This document shows positions 9,166 to 18,514 of a stretch of 64,000 bases of DNA, piece after piece. The stretch's first letter is position 1, and each line of letters starts with the position of its first letter. The position numbers and the translations under genes were made by a program. The notes below the pieces were generated by a model. It was not told the origin of the DNA. It was given only the letters and a program-made list of their open reading frames with translations, and made no database searches. Origin of the DNA: Clostridium tetanomorphum (GTDB taxonomy: Bacteria; Bacillota; Clostridia; Clostridiales; Clostridiaceae); contig NZ_JAGGKA010000005.1 of NCBI RefSeq assembly GCF_017873215.1, positions 1-64,000 of the forward strand. The letters run 5' to 3'.

Positions 9166-9765
9166 CTATAATTTATGATTCTTTTTTTGTTTGATGTATC
9201 CTATTACTTGTCTGTTAATAATATTAGAAAAATTAATATATTGATTATTGATCTGTTTCCCAATTTCATCAAAAGAAGTTGTAAAAGGATTTTCTGTTCC
9301 TTTTTCTACTTTGTCTTTATTTGTATCATTTTTGCTATAAGCACTCTCTACCCAGCAGACATATGTTCCATCAGGGTATATAACAACACCTGAACTTTTA
9401 ACTGGTGGAGCAAGACTTCTTAATTCCTTCTGGGCTTCTGGACTACAATTATCATTAATAATCTTACAAATTTTTGCTTTAAATTTTTCATCTCTTACCA
9501 TTTTTTTAAGTGTTTCATTTGAGATTACTACATTGTTTAATGAATTACTATCTGTAGAATTCATCGTATAATTATAAGAATCAAATGAACATACATGCAG
9601 ATTTGCATTATATTTATTTTTAAGCTCATTTTGGATACTATATGTAGATTGCTCACTAATTTCTTTATTAATTATATTAATAAATTGAGTGCTATCCTTT
9701 GCAGATTTTTTTATACTGTTTGCAGACATCTTATTATCCATACTATTTACTTGTAAAATTTTCAT
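9166..9765 (-). CDS. Uncharacterised 199-residue protein
   Basis: Not assigned to a known function. The start at 9765 is preferred because AGGA lies 7 nt upstream; an in-frame extension to 9864 adds 33 residues without similar support. No signal peptide or membrane segment is visible. The protein is polar and Asn/Lys/Ser-rich in its first half. Its second half holds a compact region with VKSSGVVIYPDGTYVCWVE, which looks like a folded beta-rich core, preceded by SNETLKKMVRDEKF. The layout recalls small Firmicutes proteins of the DUF6033 type, but this is a weak impression. It sits alone among mobile-element relics. Confidence 0.6.
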   Translation of the reverse strand: MKILQVNSMDNKMSANSIKKSAKDSTQFINIINKEISEQSTYSIQNELKNKYNANLHVCSFDSYNYTMNSTDSNSLNNVVISNETLKKMVRDEKFKAKICKIINDNCSPEAQKELRSLAPPVKSSGVVIYPDGTYVCWVESAYSKNDTNKDKVEKGTENPFTTSFDEIGKQINNQYINFSNIINRQVIGYIKQKKNHKL

Positions 9766-9891
9766 AAATATATCCTCGCTTTCTATAATATCTTTATAAA
9801 TAACATTATTTGTTAGGTCTTTTCGGTTGATGATAAATGCCTGAACAAGACGATGGCCATACATATGAATTTTTTCTCACCTCAATTCTTG

Positions 9892-9978
9892 TTAACCTTT
9901 TTCATATTCTTTTACCTCCTGATTTAATATTTTTGCTATTAAAAGTAAAACTGCACACAATATAATAGAAATTGCCAT
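9892..9978 (-). CDS. Possible 28-residue membrane peptide
   Basis: A short frame starting MAISIILCAVLLLIAK, a single hydrophobic helix, and ending in a charged tail (EVKEYEKG). It precedes the 199-residue gene. There is no convincing ribosome site upstream, so it may be chance or a remnant of a larger membrane protein. Reported because it is too short to be found by ordinary gene calling. Confidence 0.25.
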   Translation of the reverse strand: MAISIILCAVLLLIAKILNQEVKEYEKG

Positions 9979-10199
9979 GTAGCTTATGATAATATCAACG
10001 ATTTGCTATCTTTTAGCCACTAAAATAAACATAATAGTAATTGTAACATATTCTTGTTTGTAATAATTTCAAATTTTAATAATATTTAGTCATATAATCT
10101 TGATATAAAGAATTTTCTTGAAACTCCAAGGGTTTTATTTAAAACAACTTTTTTTATTGATATTCAGTTGATTATATGATTTAAAAATGCTTCAATGCA

Positions 10200-10385
10200 T
10201 CTTTAATATCTTCTACCTTGAATATATTCATAGACGAGTTTTTCTTACCTGCCGCTGATCTGGTGAAAAGCACCAGACGCAGGCAGATAGAAAAACAAAT
10301 GGACAGTTTCACGGATAAAGAGCTAATGTTTATGGAATCTCTGGCAAAAGGAATTAAGCAATCAAAGGATATAAAAAATAAATAA
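10200..10385 (+). pseudogene. C-terminal remnant of an XRE-type regulator
   Basis: An open stretch ending in TAA at 10383-10385 reads ...NIFIDEFFLPAADLVKS, then TRRRQIEKQMDSF and a C-terminal helix. The ordering (IDEFF then a helix with FTDKELMFMESL) matches the tail found after the helix-turn-helix in many Firmicutes XRE regulators. The DNA-binding part is absent, so this is a truncated relic. Confidence 0.45.
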
Positions 10386-10398
10386 TTTCATTGCTGAA

Positions 10399-10442
10399 AA
10401 GAGCCGATAACCAAGAAATTTCATTCAAGGTCATCGGCTCTT
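10399..10442 (+). terminator. Hairpin after the XRE remnant
   Basis: Arms AAGAGCCGAT(A/G)ACC and complement (10399-10412 and 10429-10442), 14 bp with one mismatch and a 16-nt loop, placed 14 bp after the remnant's stop codon. The T run is weak (TTCGTCTT). Confidence 0.5.
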
Positions 10443-10476
10443 CGTCTTAGCGTGTGGCTCTTTTATAATTGATATT

Positions 10477-10626
10477 TTAAGCTGCTGCATTTACCCCTTT
10501 CGGGTCAACAACCCAACCACTAACATTTTTATTTTGGAGAAAGACAAGATGTTCTTCTTTATTATGTAACATCACATTGTGTCCAACATTAATTCCCAAT
10601 GGCGAAAATAAATTTTCTGTTGCAAA
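10477..10626 (-). pseudogene. Unrecognised C-terminal coding fragment
   Basis: About 49 codons without a start, ending TAA at 10477. It has a coherent protein-like pattern (FSPLGINVGHNVMLHN ... SGWVVDPKGVNAAA). The family is not recognised. It lies between relics of a regulator and an IS3 element, consistent with element cargo debris. Confidence 0.3.
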
Positions 10627-10644
10627 AGTATGTTAGAGCTATAA

Positions 10645-10923
10645 ACGGACAATTACATAATAGATACATTTTCAAGAAAACTAGTAGGTAGAGAAATAAC
10701 TAAAATAGCTACTACAAATGACGCCTTAACGTCTATAAAAAGAGCACTTATTGACAATAAAGTTACTGAAAATTTAGTGTTAAGAAGTGATAATGGTTCA
10801 CAATTCACCTCTGTAAAATTTGAACATTTTTGCACAATAAATAATATATATCATGAGTTAATACCTGTAAACTCACCTAACTATAATGCTTATATAAAGT
10901 CGTTTCATACATTATGTGTATAA
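10645..10923 (+). pseudogene. IS3-family transposase (OrfB) fragment
   Basis: An open frame of about 92 codons encodes part of an rve integrase core: IIDTFSRKLVG with the first catalytic Asp region, LRSDNGSQFTS with the second Asp, and VNSPNYNAYIKSFH where the catalytic Glu position carries Lys (usual motif NAYIESFH). Both ends of the transposase are missing and no terminal repeats were found. Confidence 0.8.
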
Positions 10924-11189
10924 AAATAGACGCTCATTTCTCAACGTCTGTACAAGAGAAAAGGAGTACCATTTTCACAGTACCCCTTGATTCTCAACCT
11001 TTATTTTCTTGTATCTACACACTCTATATCAACTACCACAGAAACATTGATATAGTTTTTAATGACTTTATTTCTGAATTTTTCGCCCTCTCCTTTGAAG
11101 ACGATATGCTTGAAAAAGTGCCTAGAACAAAGTATTCTACATATCTTTTCTTTGTATCAACACTATAGTCTTCACGTGCCAGCATACAG

Positions 11190-11643
11190 CTAGAAGCATA
11201 TTTCCGGCTGTATTTTTCTCTTTTATCATCACCGATTTTTCCTCTGTTTTTATTTCTCTGATTTAAAATTTCCTGTGCTTTTTCAAAGACTTCCTCACTA
11301 ATAATCGGCTCATGATGTTCATGAATATAAAACTGGTCTTCTTCTCCCATATTATCCAATCGCCGTTTGGAAATCGGGTCAACTGTAAAGGTCTTACCCA
11401 GCAATAAATCACCTTTTTATTTCTCGTTTTTTATAATACCAAGAATAGTAGAAGGTACCCAAGCAGAGCTGACGTATTTTGTTACGTATCCAAGATTCTC
11501 TAATTCTTGCTCTATAACGAAGCCACCAGCCCCCTGAATGTAGCGATTGAAAATATAGCGTACAATTTCAGCTTCATTTTCAATCCCTTTTTCACATTGG
11601 CAGAAATATTTTCTACTTCCTGTTGTGCGGCAGAGCTAAGTAC
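11190..11643 (-). pseudogene. Large serine recombinase relic
   Basis: Pieces of a Tn-type large serine recombinase in two frames. From 11643: SSAAQQEVENISANVKKGLK, the end of the resolvase domain. After an internal deletion and frame change comes EAEIVRYIFNRYIQGAGGF, the recombinase domain, a nonsense codon after IIKNEK, and then LLGKTFTVDPISKRRLDN...HHEPIISEEVFEKAQ. The catalytic Ser region and the zinc-ribbon/coiled-coil C-terminus are lost. This is a second or third recombinase in the region, independent of the one at 29.8 kb. Confidence 0.8.
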
Positions 11644-11706
11644 CATTTACAAATTTTAATACCGCACAAAAATTAGCTTTTACCTTAATAGACTTATACT
11701 AAATTT

Positions 11707-12441
11707 TTAAGGTTTTACAGAAAGCTTCTTAAATGAATCCACATATAAAACCATTCCTACTAGAGTGAATAGCAACCTACTCATTATAAAATCTAAAGAC
11801 AAACTAAAAACAGGTTCACCGAGACTATCAACCGGTAGAACTGTAGGAATATAAGTCACATACCCTTTGGCGAAAATATCAATAAAAGGTGTGCTATTAA
11901 AACTTATCAATGACAAAATCAGAACAATTGGAATCCAAGCATAAATCAAAGTTTGGCTTTTACTGCCTAAAAACATACTCGTTCCAAAAACAAACACAAA
12001 AGTAGGAAGTAGTATTATTAAGATCGGTAATGAAAAGTTTTGAAAGTTTGTAAAATTAAAAGTTGTCTTGTAAAACGCCAAACTTATCAAAATGCAACAT
12101 ACCGCAATAATTAAGTAAGAAATAAACAGAGCTAAACTTTTTGTAGCCAAATACTTTTTCTGTGGTAAAGACGTACATGAAGTAATTTCTCTTACTCTTT
12201 GTTCATTTCTAGAAAAAAGTCCTGTGCAAGAAAGCATTAGAATTAATGACATAATCGTATTTATGTCACACAAAAACTTGCAATAACTCCACTTGGAAAA
12301 AGGTGCCGTACCGGAAACACCTTGTATTATTCCTGTATAGAGGTTAATCACTGAAAAGAAAAGTGCAATTATGAAAGTTATCACAAACATTTTTGAAAAA
12401 ATTATTCTTTTTAGTTCATATTTAAGAATTTTTATATCCAT
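11707..12441 (-). CDS. ABC-2 type transporter permease
   Basis: A 244-residue integral membrane protein with about six hydrophobic segments (first at residues 17-35, last near 220-238). It is the third gene of a three-gene unit on the minus strand: ATPase, M1-peptidase/permease fusion, this permease, with 6 nt before its start. The first permease half comes from the fusion protein, so the pair probably forms the membrane channel. No substrate is evident from the sequence. A peptide or small protein handled together with the peptidase domain is likely. Confidence 0.88.
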   Translation of the reverse strand: MDIKILKYELKRIIFSKMFVITFIIALFFSVINLYTGIIQGVSGTAPFSKWSYCKFLCDINTIMSLILMLSCTGLFSRNEQRVREITSCTSLPQKKYLATKSLALFISYLIIAVCCILISLAFYKTTFNFTNFQNFSLPILIILLPTFVFVFGTSMFLGSKSQTLIYAWIPIVLILSLISFNSTPFIDIFAKGYVTYIPTVLPVDSLGEPVFSLSLDFIMSRLLFTLVGMVLYVDSFKKLSVKP

Positions 12442-12447
12442 TGACGA

Positions 12448-14682
12448 CTACCTCCTTTTAGCACCAGTAATATTTAAAAACTCAGAAAAAGATAGTTTTT
12501 TATCTTTTTTGTCATAATATTCTTTGTAAATAACTTTTATGGAATTAAAGTAATTGTCTTCACCAATCTGCTTATAAACATTGTAAACTGTGAGTGGTCC
12601 CAAAGCATAAATTTTACTACCTCTTAAAAATAATGAGACGCTGTACTTTGGAATCATTGGTAATTTGTTCATGTATTCAGGATTTCTTTGATAAAAGTTT
12701 CGATTTAATTCATTTGCTCCTTCTTTCCATTTTTTCAGCAATAAATTTTCTGCATAATCTTTTCCAAATTTGTTTTTGAAGAATAAATAAGTGCTAAATT
12801 CCGCAAAAGCTTCATTTGACCATTCATCGTGATTTTTATCTATTTGATTATGGCTGTTTTCATTAGATGCATCTATTCCACCGCCCCACCATTGATGAGC
12901 AATTTCATGGGTCATCAATGCAAAAGTGTCAGAAGAAGAGGCTTGGGATGAATCCACATTGGATTTTTTCTTTAAACAATCTTCAGAAATACAAGAAATA
13001 TTTCCTGCTTGAATTCCAGTTCCACCATTTACTCCTGATGTTACAACTACTTTAAGATTATCTCTGCCTAGAGGCCCAAATTTTTCCGAAAAGAACGAGA
13101 ATATATCCAGCGTGTCACTTCCCCTGGATTCAAATTCTTTTCTCGCAGCCAATGGATAGAAAAACTCCACATTTGTGCCACTTACATTTCTTTCAAATAT
13201 TCCATATGCTCCAGCTGTCAAAGATAATTCACTTAGTTTATCACAAGAAAAGCTCCAAGTAGTAAAACCATCCTGCTCAAAAATTTTGTGATTTTTATCT
13301 CCTTGAGTTATGACTGTAAACTTTGAGTCTATTTTTATTTTCCCTTTAATAATCCTATTATTTTGTTCAACACAAACAACAGGAGCAATGTCCATGGCGT
13401 GCCCTAGACTTACATAATTTTTGCTAATTCCTTCGGAAAAATCTTTATTTAAACTTATGGCTTTCGGTGTACCTGAATACCTTATACTTAGTTTAGCTTT
13501 AGTATTTTTGGGAATGCTTGTTTCAAAAACATTTCCACGTTTTGCGTTATTCAAAATCTTGGACGAAACCTGTGTGTAATTTATGTCTACATTGTCTAAC
13601 TTGATCTCATTAATGTGGTAGCCCTCTGCTAATTCAAAATATATGTTTTGAGGCTTATCAGTACCATTTTGCAGTTCTTGAAAATAAGCTCCAGCAGCAT
13701 AATTTTTGTCTTTTTCTATCTTAAGATCTACAAATATATTCGAAGTTCCTATGATATTGGCGTTTACAGTTGTGTCTTTTTTACCACTAATCAACATTGA
13801 CGCGACATCCGTAAGCGAAATTGATTTGAAAATTGGTTCATTTTGAAAAACAAAAAATACTCCAAAAAGAGAAGCCAAAAAGCAAATCGGTAGCATCTTA
13901 TATTTTCTACAGTTTTTTAAGAGAGATTTAAATAATCCTTTTTCATAACATCTATGGCACAACATTCCGAATAAAAATACGGACATAGCTACCGATAATC
14001 CAAACAGCCTATTCCAGAGCATTGCAAAAAGGATATTCCCGCTTCCGAAATTTTCAGAAAGTCCACTAGCACCTGTCTGAACCCACATATATTGATAATT
14101 AATATTTCCTGTTAAAAAACTAAAAAGCACCGCTAAAAGCATAATAATGCAGGTTATATTAACGTTCCTAAATATAAGATAAAATCCTGCGGTCATAAGA
14201 ATTGCTAACACAATGGAACCAAAAATTATTATGGAGTAACTGAGCAGGAAATACCTAAAATTGGTTAAACTACCCATGTTAAATATATAGTGAGGGATCA
14301 TAATTATCATTGAACCCACTGTTGAAATAAGACCGGCACACATTAAGCCTGTAATTTTGGTTAAGTTTATCTTTATAGAACTTGATATTGGTTCAATTAT
14401 ATAATTAACTCTAAACCTAAGTATTTTGTCAAACTCAAAAACTGTTAGTGCAGTAAATGCAAAAGTTGAAAGTACTGCCCCTGCCTTTGCCGGAAAAAGT
14501 ATGGTTTGAGATAAAAGAGTAGAGCTATTTATTCCAAGTATCAACTTGCTAATATCTTCGGTAATGTAGGTTGAGAGTAGTGCACCAATCAAAGGAAAAA
14601 ATGACGCCAAAAAGATTATTATTTGAGTAAATCTGGACTTGAGAATTCGCTTTGTTTCATAGGCAAAAAATGCATTTCTCAT
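12448..14682 (-). CDS. ABC permease fused to M1-family zinc aminopeptidase
   Basis: A 744-residue fusion. Residues 1 to about 250 hold six membrane segments of an ABC-2 permease. A further segment (KMLPICFLASLFGVFFVF) near 262-280 leads to an extracellular part. About residues 290-744 form an M1 gluzincin: beta-rich N-terminal domain, then HEIAHQWW at 592-599 (zinc His 592 and 596, catalytic Glu 593) and SNEAFAE with the presumed third zinc ligand Glu 624. The spacing from the second His to that Glu is about nine residues longer than the usual M1 spacing. The gene starts right after the ATPase stop codon. Similar ABC/M1 fusions are known in Bacteroidetes and some Firmicutes, with no settled function; trimming of a transported or attacking peptide is inferred. 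Confidence 0.9.
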   Translation of the reverse strand: MRNAFFAYETKRILKSRFTQIIIFLASFFPLIGALLSTYITEDISKLILGINSSTLLSQTILFPAKAGAVLSTFAFTALTVFEFDKILRFRVNYIIEPISSSIKINLTKITGLMCAGLISTVGSMIIMIPHYIFNMGSLTNFRYFLLSYSIIIFGSIVLAILMTAGFYLIFRNVNITCIIMLLAVLFSFLTGNINYQYMWVQTGASGLSENFGSGNILFAMLWNRLFGLSVAMSVFLFGMLCHRCYEKGLFKSLLKNCRKYKMLPICFLASLFGVFFVFQNEPIFKSISLTDVASMLISGKKDTTVNANIIGTSNIFVDLKIEKDKNYAAGAYFQELQNGTDKPQNIYFELAEGYHINEIKLDNVDINYTQVSSKILNNAKRGNVFETSIPKNTKAKLSIRYSGTPKAISLNKDFSEGISKNYVSLGHAMDIAPVVCVEQNNRIIKGKIKIDSKFTVITQGDKNHKIFEQDGFTTWSFSCDKLSELSLTAGAYGIFERNVSGTNVEFFYPLAARKEFESRGSDTLDIFSFFSEKFGPLGRDNLKVVVTSGVNGGTGIQAGNISCISEDCLKKKSNVDSSQASSSDTFALMTHEIAHQWWGGGIDASNENSHNQIDKNHDEWSNEAFAEFSTYLFFKNKFGKDYAENLLLKKWKEGANELNRNFYQRNPEYMNKLPMIPKYSVSLFLRGSKIYALGPLTVYNVYKQIGEDNYFNSIKVIYKEYYDKKDKKLSFSEFLNITGAKRR

Positions 14683-15561
14683 TTACTGGACACCCCCATT
14701 GTGTATGACGTATGTGTACGCATCTTCAAGGGTAGGCTCTATCAGTGGAATAGAGCTTTCTATTTCTTTGCCGATAACACGACAAGAGATGCCATTACCT
14801 GTAAACAATTTGGATGTGATTATGTACTTACCTCCAATCCTTTTTTCTAAATCCTCGTTATCTTTTTCTTCAATAAATCCAACACGTCCGTGTACAGATT
14901 TTATTAAATCCGGCGAAGTTCCGTCAAATAAAATCGTACCGTTATTAATGATTATAATTCTATTGCAAATGGCTTGTATATCATCGATGATGTGAGTGGA
15001 AAGTAACACTATTTTGTCATTTGCAGTCTGTGAAAATATATTTCTGAATTTAATTCTTTCTTCTGGGTCAAGTCCAACTGTAGGTTCATCTAAAATGATA
15101 AGTTCAGGATTTCCAAGTAATACTTGTGCTATACCAACACGCTGCCTTTGACCGCCTGAAAGAGTTTTAATTTTGAAATTTCTTTTTTCTTGTAAATTAG
15201 TCTGTTTAATAACTTGTCTTATAATATCTTTCACGTTGTTTTTAATTTCTTTTAATGCACACATGTAATCCAAAAACTCATAAACTGTTAATTCGTCATA
15301 TAAACCAAAGCTTTGGGGCAAATAACCCAACTGCTTTCTGAGTTCTTTTTCGCACTTTTGGATTGGTTTACCATCAACAATTATTTCGCCAGCTGTTGGT
15401 ATTATTTTCGATACCAATAGTTTCATAAAGGTACTTTTTCCAGCACCGTTAGGACCCAAAAGTCCTATAAAATTCGGGCTGTTAACTTCCAAATTCATAT
15501 TGCTTAGTGCCTTTTTTCCTGTTTTGTATGTCATACTCACATTTTTAATACTAATTTTCAT
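14683..15561 (-). CDS. ABC transporter ATP-binding protein
   Basis: A 292-residue ATPase of the drug/peptide ABC-2 exporter class. Walker A GPNGAGKST, Q-loop LPQSFGLY, signature LSGGQRQR, Walker B LIILDEPTVGLDP and the switch His in LLSTHIIDD are all intact. A C-terminal extension of about 70 residues after the ATPase core matches the DUF4162-like tail of this class. AAGGAGTG precedes the ATG. It is the first gene of the operon with the M1 fusion permease. Its upstream region is one copy of an 85-bp repeat that also precedes the ATPase gene at 19.2 kb. Confidence 0.93.
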   Translation of the reverse strand: MKISIKNVSMTYKTGKKALSNMNLEVNSPNFIGLLGPNGAGKSTFMKLLVSKIIPTAGEIIVDGKPIQKCEKELRKQLGYLPQSFGLYDELTVYEFLDYMCALKEIKNNVKDIIRQVIKQTNLQEKRNFKIKTLSGGQRQRVGIAQVLLGNPELIILDEPTVGLDPEERIKFRNIFSQTANDKIVLLSTHIIDDIQAICNRIIIINNGTILFDGTSPDLIKSVHGRVGFIEEKDNEDLEKRIGGKYIITSKLFTGNGISCRVIGKEIESSIPLIEPTLEDAYTYVIHNGGVQ

Positions 15562-15580
15562 AAATGCTGTTACACTCCTT

Positions 15581-15665
15581 TTTCATGTTTTACCTATATA
15601 ATAGAACCTTCAGCTTACATCTCTGTGACTTTCAGGTGAGAGATTCGTCACTTTGGGAAACAAAT
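15581..15665. repeat. 85-bp direct repeat, copy A (with kinase 3' remnant)
   Basis: Aligns without gaps to 19211-19295 with 77 of 85 positions identical. In copy B the right 18 bp (19278-19295) are the last codons and stop of the histidine kinase gene. In copy A the same bases (15648-15665) are a 3' kinase remnant with no kinase attached. The remainder is the leader of the downstream ATPase gene and carries GTGAC/GTGAG half-sites 11 bp apart. Confidence 0.9.
15625..15640 (-). promoter_or_regulatory. Possible response-regulator site, copy A
   Basis: GTGAC at 15625-15629 and GTGAG at 15636-15640 are direct repeats with an 11-bp period, conserved with the second copy at 19255-19270. OmpR-family regulators often bind such repeats. 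Inferred only. Confidence 0.4.
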
Positions 15666-15676
15666 TGATTAACATA

Positions 15677-15791
15677 TTTGAAAAAGGAAACCGGCGGTTT
15701 TGATTGTTATTTCAAAACCGCCGCATGGCCACATTTTCGCCGCAAAACATCATCTGCCACAACTGCGTTTTTTTATTACCGCAGTTGTGGC
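15677..15791 (-). ncRNA. Two-hairpin 3' element after the FtsX-type permease
   Basis: Two perfect 12-bp hairpins in a row: 15756-15767/15780-15791 with a 12-nt loop, and 15692-15703/15712-15723 with an 8-nt loop. The second is followed on the minus strand by GGTTTCCTTTTTC, so it probably terminates the permease transcript. The minus-strand segment 15722-15677 matches plus-strand 28530-28575 at 39 of 46 positions, also just after an FtsX permease tail. The first hairpin may stabilise the 3' end or be part of a structured RNA. Confidence 0.55.
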
Positions 15792-15937
15792 ATCACTCCT
15801 TTGTAATTTACATTACTTGTGTAGGATGGATTTTATATTTTCAATGTCTAAATTGCCTTTCGGGGCCATTGCCAATCACTTGAACCCGATCATGCAAATG
15901 TTTTTTGATTTTCTATCAAGTTAATATAGATTTTGAA

Positions 15938-18514
15938 TCAAGTCATGTCATCCCGAAGCGCGTCAATGATATTTTCTTTTTTTATCTTGCAAGTAGCATA
16001 CAGCATTGTAATGAACACGATAAAGAACACGCTGAACACACTGATTGCCATACTACCCCAGGGGAATACAAAATGGAAGTCGTCTATCCTTTCTGCGGCC
16101 ACCACCCCTTTGTAAATCAGCCACGAGCTGATTCCCGCTATGGGAAGCCCAAATAGCAGCGTCCTCATGCCATAAAAGATACACTCGAAATTCATCATCT
16201 TTTGGAAATCGCGGTCAGACATCCCCACCGAGCGGAGCATAGCAAGTTCACGCCTGCGCAGCTTGATATTGGTAGAAATAGTATTGAACACATTGGCAAT
16301 AGCAATCAACGAAATCATGATGACAAAAACATAGGTAAAAATATCAATAACAAATGTCAAACTGTTGTATTGTTCAATCACCTTGTACACATTGAGTAAG
16401 GTATACTCAGACGTAATCCCAGCACCCTGAATCATCTTTTCCATTTTAACTACTGATTGGGAAGGATTCTTTGATCTAAAGGCCATGCCTATATCTACAT
16501 GGGTATCCGAAGTTTCAAACTTCTCTTTCAGCGAATAGGGAGCCACCACCATAAAAACGTATGGCTTCTTCTTGGAAGATTGATTTAGGGCTTTAAGAGG
16601 ATCTATTGGGTACGTATCGACAAAAGTAATGTTTATACTTTGTCCCTGTTCCAGCTTTGGCTTGTCATTTTTTTCAGGAGCCACACTGAATATCATGGAA
16701 CGACTGGCAAACATATTAAACAGTTCGCTGGATCCATCTTTCCTAGAAACCACCCCTTTGGCAACGGCAATCATTTTCCCGTCCTTCCCAGTATATTCTT
16801 CTGCAGGCAAACCCATTTTTTTTATAAAACTCAGATATTCACTATCCTCAATAAACTGGATGTCCATTGGCACATGAACTATTTGGTTAGGCGAAGCATA
16901 GCCCTCGGATTTCCGATAACGGTTTGAAAAATCATTTGCTTTGGCAGTGCATGAATATGAGAAAATTGCTTGATACCAGCTTTTGTAAACCCCGTCTGCG
17001 CTTTTTAGTTTGTCATAAAGTGGAAACATTTTGCTGTCGTCCATGTCCTGAGTGCTAAAAACAATGTCATAGTCAAAGTTTGTTATCGACCGTTCTGCAA
17101 GCCCTTTCAGAGTTGTTCCAAAAGCATTTCCTGATACAAACAGCACAACGCTTAAAACAAGGGATAGCACAATGCTGCGATAGCGTTTTTTGTTTCTCTT
17201 AAAATTCTTTAACGCAAGAGTTCCTTCCAAGCCGTAAATACGCTGTGCTAGTTTTGATGTTTTCACAGCTTTCGATTCAGTTTTGACCTCATTGGTCTGA
17301 CGAATACTCTCCATCACAGGAGTGTTTGCAGCTTTCCTAGCCGGGATATAAACTGAAATCAAAATGGTAATCAAACTGATTACTGCTGCTGCCACAATGG
17401 CTGGAACAGATACTGACAAAGTTAATGGCACGGTGATTGGAATAATGTTGCTGAAATTCCTAGCAATAATAGGAATTAGAAGCCCAATACTGCCTATGCC
17501 CACCATAATACCAATAGGTATGCCGATTGCGCCAATGCAAAGCCCCTCAAAGAGGACCGAATTTCGCAGCTGCTTTGCGGTGGCACCCACTGATGAGAGA
17601 ATCCCGAACTGACGTGTACGTTCATTCAGCGAGATGTTAAAGGAGTTATAAATCAAAAAAATTGATCCTACCATTATTATGGCAACCAAAATACCGCCAA
17701 CGGTGTACAGAAACCCATTGAACAGTTCATTCTCCGAAAGACCCATGAAGCGCAGCACATCATCGTTAAAGACATAGCTATGAGTGACTGCTGTGCTGCT
17801 TGCGTAAGCCTTAACTCCTCGCGGATTTTTAAGAGTGACAAATATGCTGAAACTGTCTCCTTTGTCTTGAGTATCTGCTTTCGTTATTAAGGTGTATCCT
17901 GGTGCTGAATGTTCCTCAAAGCTAGGTCTTTCACAAATACCTACAACCGTATAGGTTCTATCTTCTTTTGGCACAAGAGTTTCTTTCCCAAAAATGTAAG
18001 CATCGTGTTGCCCAAGATTTTTGTTGCCATTCATGCGGTTTCCCACAGCAAGTGAAAGCTTGTCTCCCACCTTGAATCTAACGCCGCTCTTTATGGCCAC
18101 ATGGGAAGGAACAAGAACCTCCCCACTGTTTTCAGGCATTCTGCCTGAAATCAAGGTTAAGGGTAAGTTATCAAAAGCTTCCTTGCTAAATCCTGCTATA
18201 AAAACATAGGGCTTTTCAGGGCTTTTTCCACCCTTAAGCGTTGCATAGCCGACATTTTGAAATGCTGCTGTGTTTGCAACTCCCTTGTCCTGATTTCGCT
18301 GCTGCACGAAAGAGGAATTAACATCCAAAAACTCAACATGCCAACCGCCGTATTTCACAATACAACCCTTCACCATAAAATTTAACAGGGAAGTGCCCAA
18401 GGTAGCCACTGCCATAATCATGGTGGCGGACAGAACAACTCCGATAATGGTAACAATCGTTCGGCTGCGGCTTTTTTTCATACCTTCCAGTGTAACTTTG
18501 TTGAAAATGTTCAT
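15938..18514 (-). CDS. MacB/FtsX-type ABC permease
   Basis: An 858-residue permease with two FtsX core units. The first membrane helix is at about 17-42, a large extracellular domain follows, then three helices near 265-400. After a linker the plan repeats, with a helix near 445-465, a second extracellular domain and three C-terminal helices. This is the layout of macrolide/lipoprotein and antimicrobial-peptide transporters with cytoplasmic linker motifs such as NERTRQFGILSSVGAT and RRRELAMLRSVGMS. It overlaps the ATPase gene by 4 nt (ATGA), so translation is coupled. With the adjacent regulator and kinase genes it forms a typical peptide-antibiotic response module, though it is larger than BceB. 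Confidence 0.93.
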   Translation of the reverse strand: MNIFNKVTLEGMKKSRSRTIVTIIGVVLSATMIMAVATLGTSLLNFMVKGCIVKYGGWHVEFLDVNSSFVQQRNQDKGVANTAAFQNVGYATLKGGKSPEKPYVFIAGFSKEAFDNLPLTLISGRMPENSGEVLVPSHVAIKSGVRFKVGDKLSLAVGNRMNGNKNLGQHDAYIFGKETLVPKEDRTYTVVGICERPSFEEHSAPGYTLITKADTQDKGDSFSIFVTLKNPRGVKAYASSTAVTHSYVFNDDVLRFMGLSENELFNGFLYTVGGILVAIIMVGSIFLIYNSFNISLNERTRQFGILSSVGATAKQLRNSVLFEGLCIGAIGIPIGIMVGIGSIGLLIPIIARNFSNIIPITVPLTLSVSVPAIVAAAVISLITILISVYIPARKAANTPVMESIRQTNEVKTESKAVKTSKLAQRIYGLEGTLALKNFKRNKKRYRSIVLSLVLSVVLFVSGNAFGTTLKGLAERSITNFDYDIVFSTQDMDDSKMFPLYDKLKSADGVYKSWYQAIFSYSCTAKANDFSNRYRKSEGYASPNQIVHVPMDIQFIEDSEYLSFIKKMGLPAEEYTGKDGKMIAVAKGVVSRKDGSSELFNMFASRSMIFSVAPEKNDKPKLEQGQSINITFVDTYPIDPLKALNQSSKKKPYVFMVVAPYSLKEKFETSDTHVDIGMAFRSKNPSQSVVKMEKMIQGAGITSEYTLLNVYKVIEQYNSLTFVIDIFTYVFVIMISLIAIANVFNTISTNIKLRRRELAMLRSVGMSDRDFQKMMNFECIFYGMRTLLFGLPIAGISSWLIYKGVVAAERIDDFHFVFPWGSMAISVFSVFFIVFITMLYATCKIKKENIIDALRDDMT

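Noticed and set aside
10914-11168. Plus-strand frame of 84 codons
   Set aside because: It straddles the seam between an IS3 fragment and a recombinase relic and has no protein-like pattern.
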